Assembly (NCBI RefSeq): GCF_018403325.1
Contig: NZ_BOSL01000013.1
Location: 62,001 to 126,000 of the forward strand
Direction: 5' to 3'
From: Paenibacillus vini
GTDB lineage: Bacteria > Bacillota > Bacilli > Paenibacillales > Paenibacillaceae
DNA length: 64,000 nucleotides
Under the pieces are notes generated by a model. That model was not told the origin of the DNA. It worked only from the letters and a program-made list of their open reading frames with translations, and made no database searches. Position 1 is the first letter of the stretch, and every line of letters starts with the position of its first letter. A program made the position numbers and the translations under genes. Shown piece after piece: positions 44,705 through 51,899 of the stretch.

Positions 44705-45019
44705 ATGAGTTTTGAAGATAAAGTGGAATCGATACTTAGAGTTGCTAACGGCGAAAGAAGTGTTGCTAAGGCAAAGCTGACGGTAGTTGAGGAAACAATT
44801 CATAGCCTTGTGGATAGATTAAAGTCTCAAGGAATTGCCGCTAGTGTAGAGAAAACAAAACAAGCTCTCGACACTTGGAAGGTCAATATTGATGGTTATG
44901 ATTTTGAACTTGTTGGAATAGCCTTGATCGACCTTTCAGACAGTCAAAATATCGATCTTCAAAAGCTGGTAGAGTTAGAGTTTATTGAAGGATTGAAACA
45001 GAGGACGGGCCAATACTAG
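44705..45019 (+). CDS. Hypothetical protein, possible cargo gene 2
   Basis: This protein has 104 residues, helical and charged (SFEDKVESILRVANGERSV; VEETIHSLVDRLKSQGIAASVEKTKQAL). No family is recognised. Its AT-rich codon use differs from the GC-rich, CG-dinucleotide-heavy genes of the rest of the element, which suggests a separate origin. It follows cargo gene 1 by 47 bp and ends at a terminator, so the pair may form a small operon expressed from the integrated state. Confidence 0.68.
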   Translation: MSFEDKVESILRVANGERSVAKAKLTVVEETIHSLVDRLKSQGIAASVEKTKQALDTWKVNIDGYDFELVGIALIDLSDSQNIDLQKLVELEFIEGLKQRTGQY

Positions 45020-45102
45020 GCCAGTCTCCCGCCTCATTCTTGTATTCGCGCCGCTTTCGACCGCAAGTTGAAGCGAACCTGCGGAATTTACGTAAAATTA
45101 AA

Positions 45103-45144
45103 CGCCAGCATATGCGGAGCCTCTCCGTTAGGCTGGCGTTTTTA
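45103..45144. terminator. Terminator between cargo genes and repressor
   Basis: The stem CGCCAGC (45103-45109) pairs with GCTGGCG (45132-45138), with an inner CGGA/TCCG stem and T-rich sequence on both strands; it can serve the convergent repressor gene as well. Confidence 0.75.
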
Positions 45145-45260
45145 TTTGCGTCAAAATAACGCCTCAACTACGTTCCCCCTCCCGTTTATACTCCTCCGCG
45201 CCCAAGATCGCTAATCCGCCGTAAATATAGCGGTAAACGCACGATAAAAAAGCCGCAACC

Positions 45261-45512
45261 TCAACGGTCGGCGGCCGGTATGTATTCGATAATGTCGTCT
45301 ATTACAATTACGCGCTTAATTCCTTCCTCGCGAGCAATTTCGTTTAACGCGTCGAGTATATTCACCAGTGTTTCAAGCTTGACTGTTTTTGTCTCCCCCG
45401 CAGCTAGGTCAAGAATGGTCGCCGGGCGCGTTTTGGATTCAACTGCGATGCGATTGCGTGTCGTCCGTAGTTCGTCAAGAGTGTCTGACAGTTTAAATTT
45501 AATTCCTTTCAT
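45261..45512 (-). CDS. Xre-like repressor of the element
   Basis: This protein has 83 residues with a short Cro/C1-type helix-turn-helix (KLSDTLDELRTTRNRIAVESKTRPATILDLAAG, followed by TVKLETLVNILDALNE) and a short C-terminal beta-like tail (VIVIDDIIEYIPA). It is the only clear minus-strand gene in the element, divergent from the early genes, with two palindromic operators in between: the layout of a lysogeny switch. It lacks a protease domain, so induction probably needs another factor. Confidence 0.8.
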   Translation of the reverse strand: MKGIKFKLSDTLDELRTTRNRIAVESKTRPATILDLAAGETKTVKLETLVNILDALNEIAREEGIKRVIVIDDIIEYIPAADR

Positions 45513-45588
45513 GCTAACGCCCCTTTCAATAGATAACTCAATTATATCGCGTAAAACAGGCGCCGTAAAACTTTTTTCGTATGTACTA

Positions 45589-45633
45589 TTGACGTACTAC
45601 TCAGCGAGTAGTATAGTGTTACTCAAAGAGTAA
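45589..45633 (+). promoter_or_regulatory. Early promoter overlapped by two palindromic operators
   Basis: TTGACG (45589-45594), exactly 17 bp, and TATAGT (45612-45617) form the rightward promoter. Operator 1, TACTACTCAGCGAGTAGTA (45595-45613), has perfect 8-bp arms and fills the spacer. Operator 2, TTACTCAAAGAGTAA (45619-45633), has perfect 6-bp arms just after the -10. Both share the half-site TACTC/GAGTA with a 3-bp centre and their centres are 22 bp apart, about two helical turns. Confidence 0.85.
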
Positions 45634-45663
45634 TACGAAATAAGTATAACGGAGGTTTCATTT

Positions 45664-46179
45664 ATGAAAAAAATCATTCTCGTTCCGCTCTATTCCCTCG
45701 GATATTACAAGAACTGCCGCACGAAGCTCATCAACGCAACGCTCGGCGGCGGCAGAAACGCGCAGCAGATCACCGTTCATCCCTCGATATTTTACGCGAT
45801 CTTTCCGCGGCTTAACCGTAAATGGGCGGGGGACTCCGTAGACGCGACGGCCGAACAAGTCGAAGCGCTAGGCCTGACGGTCCCAACTAAGCCGAATTGT
45901 TTCCGCGAAATGCCTGCCGTAATGGAACCGGAGCCGACAACGTTCCAAGCGCGTTATGTCTACGATCCGTTTTCCGGTCGCTATGTCGTCAATTTATTGG
46001 AATTGCGGCAGGAGCTATCCGCCGGGGCTGACCATTTCCGCCAGATTACCGGGATTTCCGCGAAAAGCGTTCTAGGGTCGATCTCACTAACGCTCTCGGA
46101 GGCCGCAGCTATCGGATTTATAGTAAACGAGGAGGTGATCGCTAATGACCGCATACACTCCGAACTATTACCGGCATAA
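45664..46179 (+). CDS. Early protein of unknown function
   Basis: This protein has 171 residues. It is the first gene after the early promoter, with ACGGAGG before the ATG. No known domain. A central segment YVYDPFSGRYVVNLLELRQELSAG is followed by a helix-turn-helix-like C-terminal part (FRQITGISAKSVLGSISLTLSEAAAIG). Its place suggests a regulator or anti-repressor, but this is position-based only. It overlaps the next small gene by 35 bp. Confidence 0.7.
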   Translation: MKKIILVPLYSLGYYKNCRTKLINATLGGGRNAQQITVHPSIFYAIFPRLNRKWAGDSVDATAEQVEALGLTVPTKPNCFREMPAVMEPEPTTFQARYVYDPFSGRYVVNLLELRQELSAGADHFRQITGISAKSVLGSISLTLSEAAAIGFIVNEEVIANDRIHSELLPA

Positions 46180-46276
46180 ATCCGTTAATCCGCGAATCAA
46201 TAAACGTAAGTTCAAGACGTTTCTCCGCGCGTTAATATGGGCGCTGGCTATCTTCGTGAAGGAGGTCGCATCGTGA
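46145..46276 (+). CDS. 43-residue membrane peptide
   Basis: ATG at 46145 follows GAGGAGGTGATCGCTA, a near-perfect ribosome site inside the end of the previous gene. The N-terminal half is basic (RHKSVNPRINKRKFK) and the C-terminal half is a single hydrophobic helix (FLRALIWALAIFV). Its stop overlaps the GTG start of the next gene. Function unknown; translation is well supported by the site and the coupled overlaps. Confidence 0.65.
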   Translation: MTAYTPNYYRHKSVNPRINKRKFKTFLRALIWALAIFVKEVAS

Positions 46277-46461
46277 AGCCCGTCCCGGATCGAATCGCGT
46301 TTTTCACGCGTAAGGCGAACCAATACGGACGGGCCCGATATGACTTTCTTCGCGGCCAGTCCGCTACAAGACCGCCGGCTCTCCGTTATAAGCGGCTATA
46401 CGCCTATAAATCCGCGATCGCCCGCCAAATCCTCGCCGAAAGGGGCGTTATTAATGGGTAA
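46273..46461 (+). CDS. Small basic protein, GTG start
   Basis: This protein has 62 residues, very basic (about 15 Arg/Lys), probably nucleic acid binding. The GTG at 46273 overlaps the TGA of the membrane peptide and has GAAGGAGG upstream. The C-terminus (KSAIARQILAERGVING) overlaps the next start. No family recognised. Confidence 0.65.
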   Translation: MKPVPDRIAFFTRKANQYGRARYDFLRGQSATRPPALRYKRLYAYKSAIARQILAERGVING

Positions 46462-46810
46462 TATCACTTTTGCAGTTATGACGGAGGTCGCGCTCGTCCG
46501 CGGCCCCTACGATAGTACGCACGATTACGAGATTATAAACGGCTATCTGGTCGATGGGCCATCTGACAGCGGTCCGGCCTACGTAATGTATGCGGAAGGG
46601 GAGGCGGTTTACTTTACGCTTGCGAATAGACTACTCGACTCCCTATACGCTGTTAATCCGCTCTCCAACAGCGTAGATTTCATTCACGATGAGGAGCGCG
46701 AACCGATCGCTGTGATCGCGGAGATCGTCGGCAAGTTGCGGAGTATGTCTGCGCTCGATTACATGCGCCAGTTAGTGCGGACGCCCGGCGATCATGCTAT
46801 TTACGTCTGA
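46454..46810 (+). CDS. Hypothetical protein
   Basis: This protein has 118 residues. ATG at 46454 overlaps the previous gene by 8 bp with AAAGGGG upstream. It is acidic, with a mixed alpha/beta pattern (NITFAVMTEVALVRGPYD; EPIAVIAEIVGKLRSM). No domain is recognised. It is the last of four overlapping early genes before the non-coding region. Confidence 0.68.
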   Translation: MGNITFAVMTEVALVRGPYDSTHDYEIINGYLVDGPSDSGPAYVMYAEGEAVYFTLANRLLDSLYAVNPLSNSVDFIHDEEREPIAVIAEIVGKLRSMSALDYMRQLVRTPGDHAIYV

Positions 46811-46834
46811 TTGCGCCCTCGATGAACCTAGTTT

Positions 46835-47165
46835 AAGGTGCTGCAACACCGAAAGGGGAGAGGACGCGCGCTGTAATACCGGTCGCTGTGCGGTAACACG
46901 GCGGCCAAGCCTTCCCAGGTCTAACCCGTAGTATCCGTGGCTCCAAACGCTGATACATCGCCTTGCGGGACGCTTCAAACGTCTGATAGGCGCCAAACTA
47001 TCGGACAACCTTCCGGTCGGTAACGCCAATTATCGACCGGGTACGTAAATTCCTGCGGCTCGGAGCGGCAACTCCGGAACGTGAAAGCCGCGATTATTTG
47101 ATAAGGAACGGAGAGGGTGGCGGATGATTCCGCTCGGGCACGCCTTTTCCGTTTTTGTTTTATAC
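46835..47165 (+). ncRNA. Candidate structured non-coding RNA ending in a terminator
   Basis: This GC-rich stretch has no credible ORF but a series of good hairpins. GGTG/CACC (46837-46850). CGCTGTG/CACGGCG with loop CGGTAA (46884-46903). GATAG/CTATC (46985-47002). CCGGTCG/CGACCGG (47013-47040). GCGGCT/AGCCGC enclosing GGAG/CTCC (47055-47091). The last element is an 11-bp terminator stem (47107-47117 with 47143-47153) with a T-rich tail. Several loops contain GTAA or GCAA. No known RNA class is recognised. Confidence 0.5.
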
Positions 47166-47600
47166 GAGAATGTACGTTCGTGTTTTGAAATGGTTTCAGA
47201 ATTTTATTATTTATTTTTGCGAAAAGTGTGCGGGGAGAAAATCCCACGGAAATAATACCATATCCGACGAAAATATTTTACGAGAAAGTGTGAGAGATCG
47301 CGCGCTGACTTTCTATATTATCGTAGGTGCGAAATTTTCCGAACGTTGTGCGGGGAATGGGCGGGCGTCGTCTTTATGGATAGCGGCAGAGTGTACGAAA
47401 GTCTCGCGACCGTCGTTTCTATAAGTAGGGAACCAAGGTGGATAAATTGGACGAAACATGTGCGAAATATAGTGGGCAGCCCGTCGGATATATTAAGAGC
47501 CGCAAAAAAGTTGACCGAAGCTGTGCGAAATGGCGACCAGCGGCAACATAGTCAGTGAAGGCAGAAATTCCGCTCACTATAAATTTACCAAAGGGAGACG
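47166..47600 (+). other. Intergenic region with GTGCG repeats and a doubtful small ORF
   Basis: This region is AT-rich at its left end. The motif GTGCG(A/G)(A/G) occurs at 47228, 47327, 47348, 47460 and 47523, with a variant GTGTG at 47288. A TTG-start frame at 47346-47558 (70 codons) has a protein-like second half but no ribosome site. It may hold the promoter and operators of the regulator gene at 47601, or replication sites. Confidence 0.4.
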
Positions 47601-48059
47601 ATGAAAATGGCAATGATGACACGTGATCAGTTCGTAGAAAGTAAAGGCGGTATATGGGCGGCAATCGGTGGGACGTGCAAGAAGGCGCGCGAGTTTTACG
47701 GGATATCCGCGGGCGTTGTGGCAAAGGGCATAGGAGTAAGCGTGAGTACGCTGCGCAGATTTGAGAATGGAAAACCTATTCGGTCGGCCCAAGTTATTGA
47801 AAAGGCGTACGCGATGTTTATTATGCTGAACAGCGCAAGAGAGCAGGGATTCACGATAGATTCCCTGCCGATCCAATACACCCCGCCCGAGCCGCAAATT
47901 AAAATTGTGTGGAATGAAACCGGAGACGACTCGCTCATTTTATCGCGACCTGATGGAGAAGAAATTGCGCGAATCAATACGGGGGACTACGACCTAGACT
48001 GCGCACTTGCCATCGATATGTGCGAGAAAATGGGCGAAGCATACTATTTCGCTTACTAA
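47601..48059 (+). CDS. Helix-turn-helix regulator (Xre-like)
   Basis: This protein has 152 residues. Residues about 20-60 are a Cro/C1 helix-turn-helix (KKAREFYGISAGVVAKGIGVSVSTLRRFENGKPI). The C-terminal 80 residues are acidic and unknown. AAAGGGAGACG precedes the ATG. It probably controls the genes downstream or acts at the GTGCG-repeat region just before it. The next gene follows after 13 bp. Confidence 0.78.
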   Translation: MKMAMMTRDQFVESKGGIWAAIGGTCKKAREFYGISAGVVAKGIGVSVSTLRRFENGKPIRSAQVIEKAYAMFIMLNSAREQGFTIDSLPIQYTPPEPQIKIVWNETGDDSLILSRPDGEEIARINTGDYDLDCALAIDMCEKMGEAYYFAY

Positions 48060-48072
48060 GGGAGGTGCAATC

Positions 48073-48492
48073 ATGAACGAAATGAAACGGCTGGCGCAAA
48101 TTGCGATCCAGCAGAAGGAAACCGTATTAGCGCGGGGGAGGGGCGGATATTCTCCGTCTCTTCACGACCTATTCCGCGTTCAATTGCGGGAGCTTGGCTC
48201 AAAGTACGATAAGGGGACGGCGCGGGATGCGGTATTCTTGCTTCTATATCTCCATGCATATGTGAACGGAACGGAGGCGAACGACTATTATATGTGGGCG
48301 TTTCCGACCGTGGCGCAAATTCGCAATGATACCGGGATTCACGGGGACCGGATTAAGCCGCTTTGCCAGATTCTCGAAACCGAGGGGTTACTCATAACAA
48401 AAATGATCCCTTGGCGCGGGAATGTAAAGAAGATATATCTGCCGTTATTTTACCCGTTTGAGGAAGCGATTCCCGCAGACGGAGCAGCCTAA
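48073..48492 (+). CDS. Winged-helix DNA-binding protein, possibly for replication
   Basis: This protein has 139 residues. The segment FPTVAQIRNDTGIHGDRIKPLCQILETEGLLITK is a winged-helix motif of the kind seen in phage and plasmid replication initiators and in DnaD-like proteins. GGGAGGTGCAATC precedes the ATG; the frame further upstream lies inside the previous gene. It stands just before direct repeats and an AT-rich stretch, which would suit a replication role. No helicase or primase gene is nearby. Confidence 0.65.
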   Translation: MNEMKRLAQIAIQQKETVLARGRGGYSPSLHDLFRVQLRELGSKYDKGTARDAVFLLLYLHAYVNGTEANDYYMWAFPTVAQIRNDTGIHGDRIKPLCQILETEGLLITKMIPWRGNVKKIYLPLFYPFEEAIPADGAA

Positions 48493-48530
48493 ATCCGTTT
48501 ACGGGAACCGTCGCAATCCGTTTATAGGAA
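48492..48530 (+). repeat. Two 16-bp direct repeats
   Basis: AATCCGTTTACGGGAA (48492-48507) and AATCCGTTTATAGGAA (48515-48530), 14 of 16 identical, 23 bp apart, followed by an A-rich run to about 48580 and a second small repeat GTTCACT (near 48590 and 48600). This is a possible origin or operator. Confidence 0.5.
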
Positions 48531-48762
48531 AGTAATAAGAACGAAGTAACAACAACGAATAACAAGAATAAATATACCGCTTCGGTTAAGTTCACTAACG
48601 TTCACTGAACCTTGCGGGACAATTGATTATAAAGATATTTGACGCGGATAAGAGTGGAGGATATTAATAGATTTTCTTCGCGTTAAAGAGAGATAAACAA
48701 TAATAAAGGAGCCCGCGATCCGTCTGCGGGAATCGCTCACAACTTATACGGAGGTGCCGTCT

Positions 48763-49533
48763 ATGACTCGAAAGGAAGCACGTAAAGCAGTATGGGAGTT
48801 CATCGTTAAGAACAGTGATACGCCCACGGCCTGGCGCGCCGAGCTGGTACGCCAGTTTACGGAGGATTTGTTCGCAAAGGGATGCCCGCGGCTGGCGTTC
48901 TGGACGTGGAAAATGACGCATCCGGCGTTAATCCGTAAAGGCGCGGCTCACCAAACGATCGGCGATATCCTCGCGGATTACATAATGAACGTGCGCGAAG
49001 TTCCCGAAAGAAAGGAAGAATTTCCAGTCAGTGGTCCGGAACGAAATCATCGCGAAGCACTCAAGCGCCGAGCGCTCGAATCGCGGTTATTGACAGAGCG
49101 GCCGGATGAAGGCGATCCGATCGAAATCGGGATATACGAGGATACGTTTATCACGGACAGGCCCGTCGAGGCCGCGCTGTTTGACGAATCCGTTGCGATG
49201 ACCGGCGACGAACTTATCGGGCGACTGACGCGTATCAAACGGCATCCGGAGGCGTTTATTCGAACCTATGCGGACGGTAGCGCCTGGAACCGTGAGAATA
49301 CGGTCAAGCGGCGCACGCCGGAGAACGTTAGGCTTGCGATTAATACATTGAATTACCGCCGCGTTCGTACGTGCGTGTTTTGCGGGAACGCCTTCTATTC
49401 ACATAGTAAGCAACCGGGTCGCGTTAAGATGTGTGAGATTATGGTACATCCACAATATAAGGAGAAATACTTCTGCCAAGTAGAACGTAACCGCGCACAG
49501 ACGAAATTCAATAAGCAAAGTAAGACCGCGTAA
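48763..49533 (+). CDS. Uncharacterised protein with a C-terminal zinc-finger-like motif
   Basis: This protein has 256 residues. The N-terminus is helical and basic (TRKEARKAVWEFIVK). The C-terminus has CVFCGNAFYSHSKQPG...C...C, a CxxC followed by two further Cys, consistent with a zinc ribbon for nucleic acid binding. I do not recognise the family. GAGGTG before ATG 48763 is better than the GTG at 48754. It is the longest gene of the early region and a candidate replication or regulatory protein. Confidence 0.65.
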   Translation: MTRKEARKAVWEFIVKNSDTPTAWRAELVRQFTEDLFAKGCPRLAFWTWKMTHPALIRKGAAHQTIGDILADYIMNVREVPERKEEFPVSGPERNHREALKRRALESRLLTERPDEGDPIEIGIYEDTFITDRPVEAALFDESVAMTGDELIGRLTRIKRHPEAFIRTYADGSAWNRENTVKRRTPENVRLAINTLNYRRVRTCVFCGNAFYSHSKQPGRVKMCEIMVHPQYKEKYFCQVERNRAQTKFNKQSKTA

Positions 49534-49636
49534 TCAAACCAAATTCCAATACTATATAGACGGGTAAACCGTCGGTAACTTTAATTTTTATTTGGGGTCA
49601 AAGCGAATATTCTATAAGAAAGGAGAGTTAAACATA

Positions 49637-49858
49637 ATGAATGGATTCGCAATTAGAGCTATTCGGATTAGTAAAGGGATGACGCAGCCGGAGTTTGCTA
49701 AGACTTTGGGGATTAGTCCAACATGGCTATGCGAGATAGAGAAAGAGAGACGTCCAGTATCTGATAGAGTGCGCATTCGAGTCAGTCAACTGTACGGCGA
49801 TGATGACGCGGTTGAGATGATTCGTCGCGCAAAGTTATCCGAACAGCTTACGGTTTAA
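49637..49858 (+). CDS. Small Xre-family HTH protein
   Basis: This protein has 73 residues, a complete HTH_3 domain: AIRAIRISKGMTQPEFAKTLGISPTWLCEIEKERRPVS. AAGGAGAG lies 8-10 bases before the ATG at 49637. This is the third helix-turn-helix regulator of the element and may control the late genes. Confidence 0.8.
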   Translation: MNGFAIRAIRISKGMTQPEFAKTLGISPTWLCEIEKERRPVSDRVRIRVSQLYGDDDAVEMIRRAKLSEQLTV

Positions 49859-49947
49859 ATTGGGCGCCGTACGAGGCGGCAAATCCTCGGGCATCACGCA
49901 GGAAAAATTCACGGCAAAACTGCTAGGCCGCTGATAGGATGAATTTC

Positions 49948-50337
49948 ATGGCTGTTACCATAAGCCAAGAGGGACACGTAACAATCATTAAGTACGCGGA
50001 CAATAAACGCCCGCTCAAAGTCGCGCCGTACATTGCACGTAGCGCAGCGGATCGCGGCATATTATGGGAGATCCTCACCTTTGTCGAGCGTGAGTCGAAC
50101 GAGCCGCACCACCTCGCCAAAATGGAAGACGCGAAATTTTACTCGCTGGTCGAGCGCCTGGCAACGCTTGCCTGCCGCAAGTTCTCGCCTATGACGAAAT
50201 GGGGCGTCACTAAACCGGAAATCCGCGGCATTGTCTTATTCACGTTGCGGGCTGCCGTCGTTGCCGGTACCTGGCCGGAGTCATACGAAGTCACGAGCAC
50301 AACCTTCGTTCGAAACGGAGGCTACCCCGGTGAATAA
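49948..50337 (+). CDS. Hypothetical protein
   Basis: This protein has 129 residues. The first 30 residues look beta-rich (VTISQEGHVTIIKYADNKRPLKV), and the rest helical. No domain recognised. Two ATGs are possible (49939, 49948); TAGGA is better placed for the second. It overlaps the GTG of the next gene by 8 bp. Confidence 0.6.
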   Translation: MAVTISQEGHVTIIKYADNKRPLKVAPYIARSAADRGILWEILTFVERESNEPHHLAKMEDAKFYSLVERLATLACRKFSPMTKWGVTKPEIRGIVLFTLRAAVVAGTWPESYEVTSTTFVRNGGYPGE

Positions 50338-50539
50338 CGCAATTTGGCGGCTCAACTCAGCATACCTCGCCGGCTACACGGAGGACGCGGAAGTCATGCG
50401 CAAGATTAGGCGCTCGTATCCGGACTTTACCGAGTCGGCGACGTATCAAAAGAACGGCGTTATCTATGCGCGGCAGTACCGGATTCCTTCCGCTAGAAAG
50501 CGGTCGGCGCGTCACTTGTTCGGCGTACCTTTATCGTAA
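50330..50539 (+). CDS. Small hypothetical protein, GTG start
   Basis: This protein has 69 residues with a very basic C-terminus (RIPSARKRSARHLFG). GGAGG is placed about 8 bases before the GTG, and the start overlaps the stop of the preceding gene. No family recognised. Confidence 0.6.
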   Translation: MNNAIWRLNSAYLAGYTEDAEVMRKIRRSYPDFTESATYQKNGVIYARQYRIPSARKRSARHLFGVPLS

Positions 50540-50674
50540 ATATTGCGCAGTTTTAGCGCTCTTCTATCCCGGAGGATATAAGTCCATGCCGGGTTATTTG
50601 TCGTGCTTAAATCGCGGGAAATTGCAGAAAAGGGTACCGAATATGCGCTGATTTTACGGAGGGGAGGTTGACGG

Positions 50675-50839
50675 ATGAATGAAAAACAAGACGACGCAAA
50701 ACGTTACTGTCCATATTTTCGCAGCTCTGACGGATGCACTTGCGCGTTGCTGGCGGCGATGAATAAGACAGACGTGCGGTGCAAGGTTTGGCGCGGTGCC
50801 GACTCAATCCGATGTCGATATCTCGATACGCAAGTATGA
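50675..50839 (+). CDS. 54-residue cysteine-rich protein
   Basis: The ATG follows ACGGAGGGGAGGTTGACGG. The protein has five Cys (YCPYF, GCTCALL, RCKVW, IRCRY), probably a small zinc-binding or disulfide fold, and an acidic N-terminus. No family is certain. It precedes the next gene by 17 bp. Confidence 0.6.
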   Translation: MNEKQDDAKRYCPYFRSSDGCTCALLAAMNKTDVRCKVWRGADSIRCRYLDTQV

Positions 50840-50856
50840 AATAGGGGATGACGCAA

Positions 50857-51228
50857 ATGACCGTAACCGTTTATCAGTACGTATTCACAGACCGCGATAA
50901 GACGCGCGTACATACAACGCTCGTAAACGAGGCTGGCGCGGTACTAGATAGGAATATCGCGACATATGAAGCGTATCCACTCAAGCAGATTGCGGACGAG
51001 CACGCCCATTATATGCTCCGCGTATTGAAGCGCAGTATGTCGTTGGATCGCGTTATTTACGATTGCAACATTCGCGGCCGGGTTGAATACACGCCCAGGG
51101 CCGGCGGCTTTACTGGTGAAATGACGTACCATCCACGGTTAGGTAAGGTCGAGAAAGTGCGGTTGCAATGGGCCGACCCGTTGCCGGAGGATGCGGAAGA
51201 CGACGAAGACAAAGAAGCGGAGGAATAA
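50857..51228 (+). CDS. Hypothetical protein with acidic tail
   Basis: This protein has 123 residues. The body mixes beta strands and helices (TVTVYQYVFTDRDKTRVHTTLV); the last 16 residues are nearly all Asp/Glu (PEDAEDDEDKEAEE). AGGGG fits the ATG at 50857 better than the one at 50848. An acidic tail next to a cold-shock gene could suit a DNA- or RNA-mimic role, which is speculative. Confidence 0.62.
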   Translation: MTVTVYQYVFTDRDKTRVHTTLVNEAGAVLDRNIATYEAYPLKQIADEHAHYMLRVLKRSMSLDRVIYDCNIRGRVEYTPRAGGFTGEMTYHPRLGKVEKVRLQWADPLPEDAEDDEDKEAEE

Positions 51229-51230
51229 GA

Positions 51231-51590
51231 ATGTTTATCGAATCAAAAACCTGGAAGGGCCTGCCGGCAGAAGGAATGACGGAGGTTTATAGTCGCGTTG
51301 TACCTACGGACTACCGATCGCCGGTCGCGCAGCCGGAGCCTAGCCCTAAATTGGAGTCAACCGAGGCAAGTCCTGGACGTTTGACCGGAACCATCATTTT
51401 TTATCGCGATGATCGCGGATTCGGATTCATCAAGCAAGCCGCAGGCAAAGACATTTTCTTTCATATAACGGACGCCGCCGAGCCGGGATTAACACAGTTT
51501 GCACCGGGCGAACGTGTGAGATATGAATTAGGCGAGAAAGACGGCAAGCCTGCCGCAATCAAAATAACATTAGACGGAGGTATGAAGTAA
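51231..51590 (+). CDS. Cold-shock-domain protein
   Basis: This protein has 119 residues. The C-terminal 70 residues are a cold-shock domain (GTIIFYRDDRGFGFIKQAAGKDIFFHITDA, with RNP1-like GFGFI and RNP2-like IFFHI) that binds single-stranded nucleic acid. The N-terminal 45 residues are an unrelated extension, so the protein is longer than a plain CspA (about 66). GGAGG is 6 bases before the ATG. It starts 2 bp after the previous stop. Confidence 0.88.
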   Translation: MFIESKTWKGLPAEGMTEVYSRVVPTDYRSPVAQPEPSPKLESTEASPGRLTGTIIFYRDDRGFGFIKQAAGKDIFFHITDAAEPGLTQFAPGERVRYELGEKDGKPAAIKITLDGGMK

Positions 51591-51899
51591 ATGAACAAAC
51601 CTGCGGATTGTTTAATCTTGCATCGCGTTTATGAAATCGGGTTCTGCGAGTATTCTACGGATACAACCGTATTCATCGACGGAGAGTCGAAACAATTTCA
51701 GCGCTACTATTCAAACGTGAAGCCGGACGAGGCCGTCAATTACTCGCTGGCGGTTGCCGTAACGTATGTTCGCGAAACAATCGGCGCGGACGCTGTTCTG
51801 GTTATCCAGAGTAACAGGTCGCCATACGTAGACTGGCAAACGTTCAACGCAACACCATACGAAGAAGACCAGGAGGTAACTGCACATGGAAATGAATAA
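51591..51899 (+). CDS. Hypothetical protein
   Basis: This protein has 102 residues. GACGGAGGTATGAAGTAA places a ribosome site in the end of the cold-shock gene. An alternating pattern suggests a beta fold (EYSTDTTVFIDGESKQFQRYY; ADAVLVIQSNRSPYVDW). No family recognised. It overlaps the next gene by 14 bp. Confidence 0.65.
   Translation: MNKPADCLILHRVYEIGFCEYSTDTTVFIDGESKQFQRYYSNVKPDEAVNYSLAVAVTYVRETIGADAVLVIQSNRSPYVDWQTFNATPYEEDQEVTAHGNE

Noticed and set aside
47346-47558. TTG-start ORF of 70 codons
   Set aside because: The second half looks protein-like (WTKHVRNIVGSPSDIL), but there is no ribosome site for the TTG or for the ATG at 47376; kept only as a note in the intergenic entry.
49860-49934. 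Short frame reading LGAVRGGKSSGITQEKF with a Walker-A-like GGKSS
   Set aside because: Only about 24 codons, no upstream frame; too little to call a terminase remnant.
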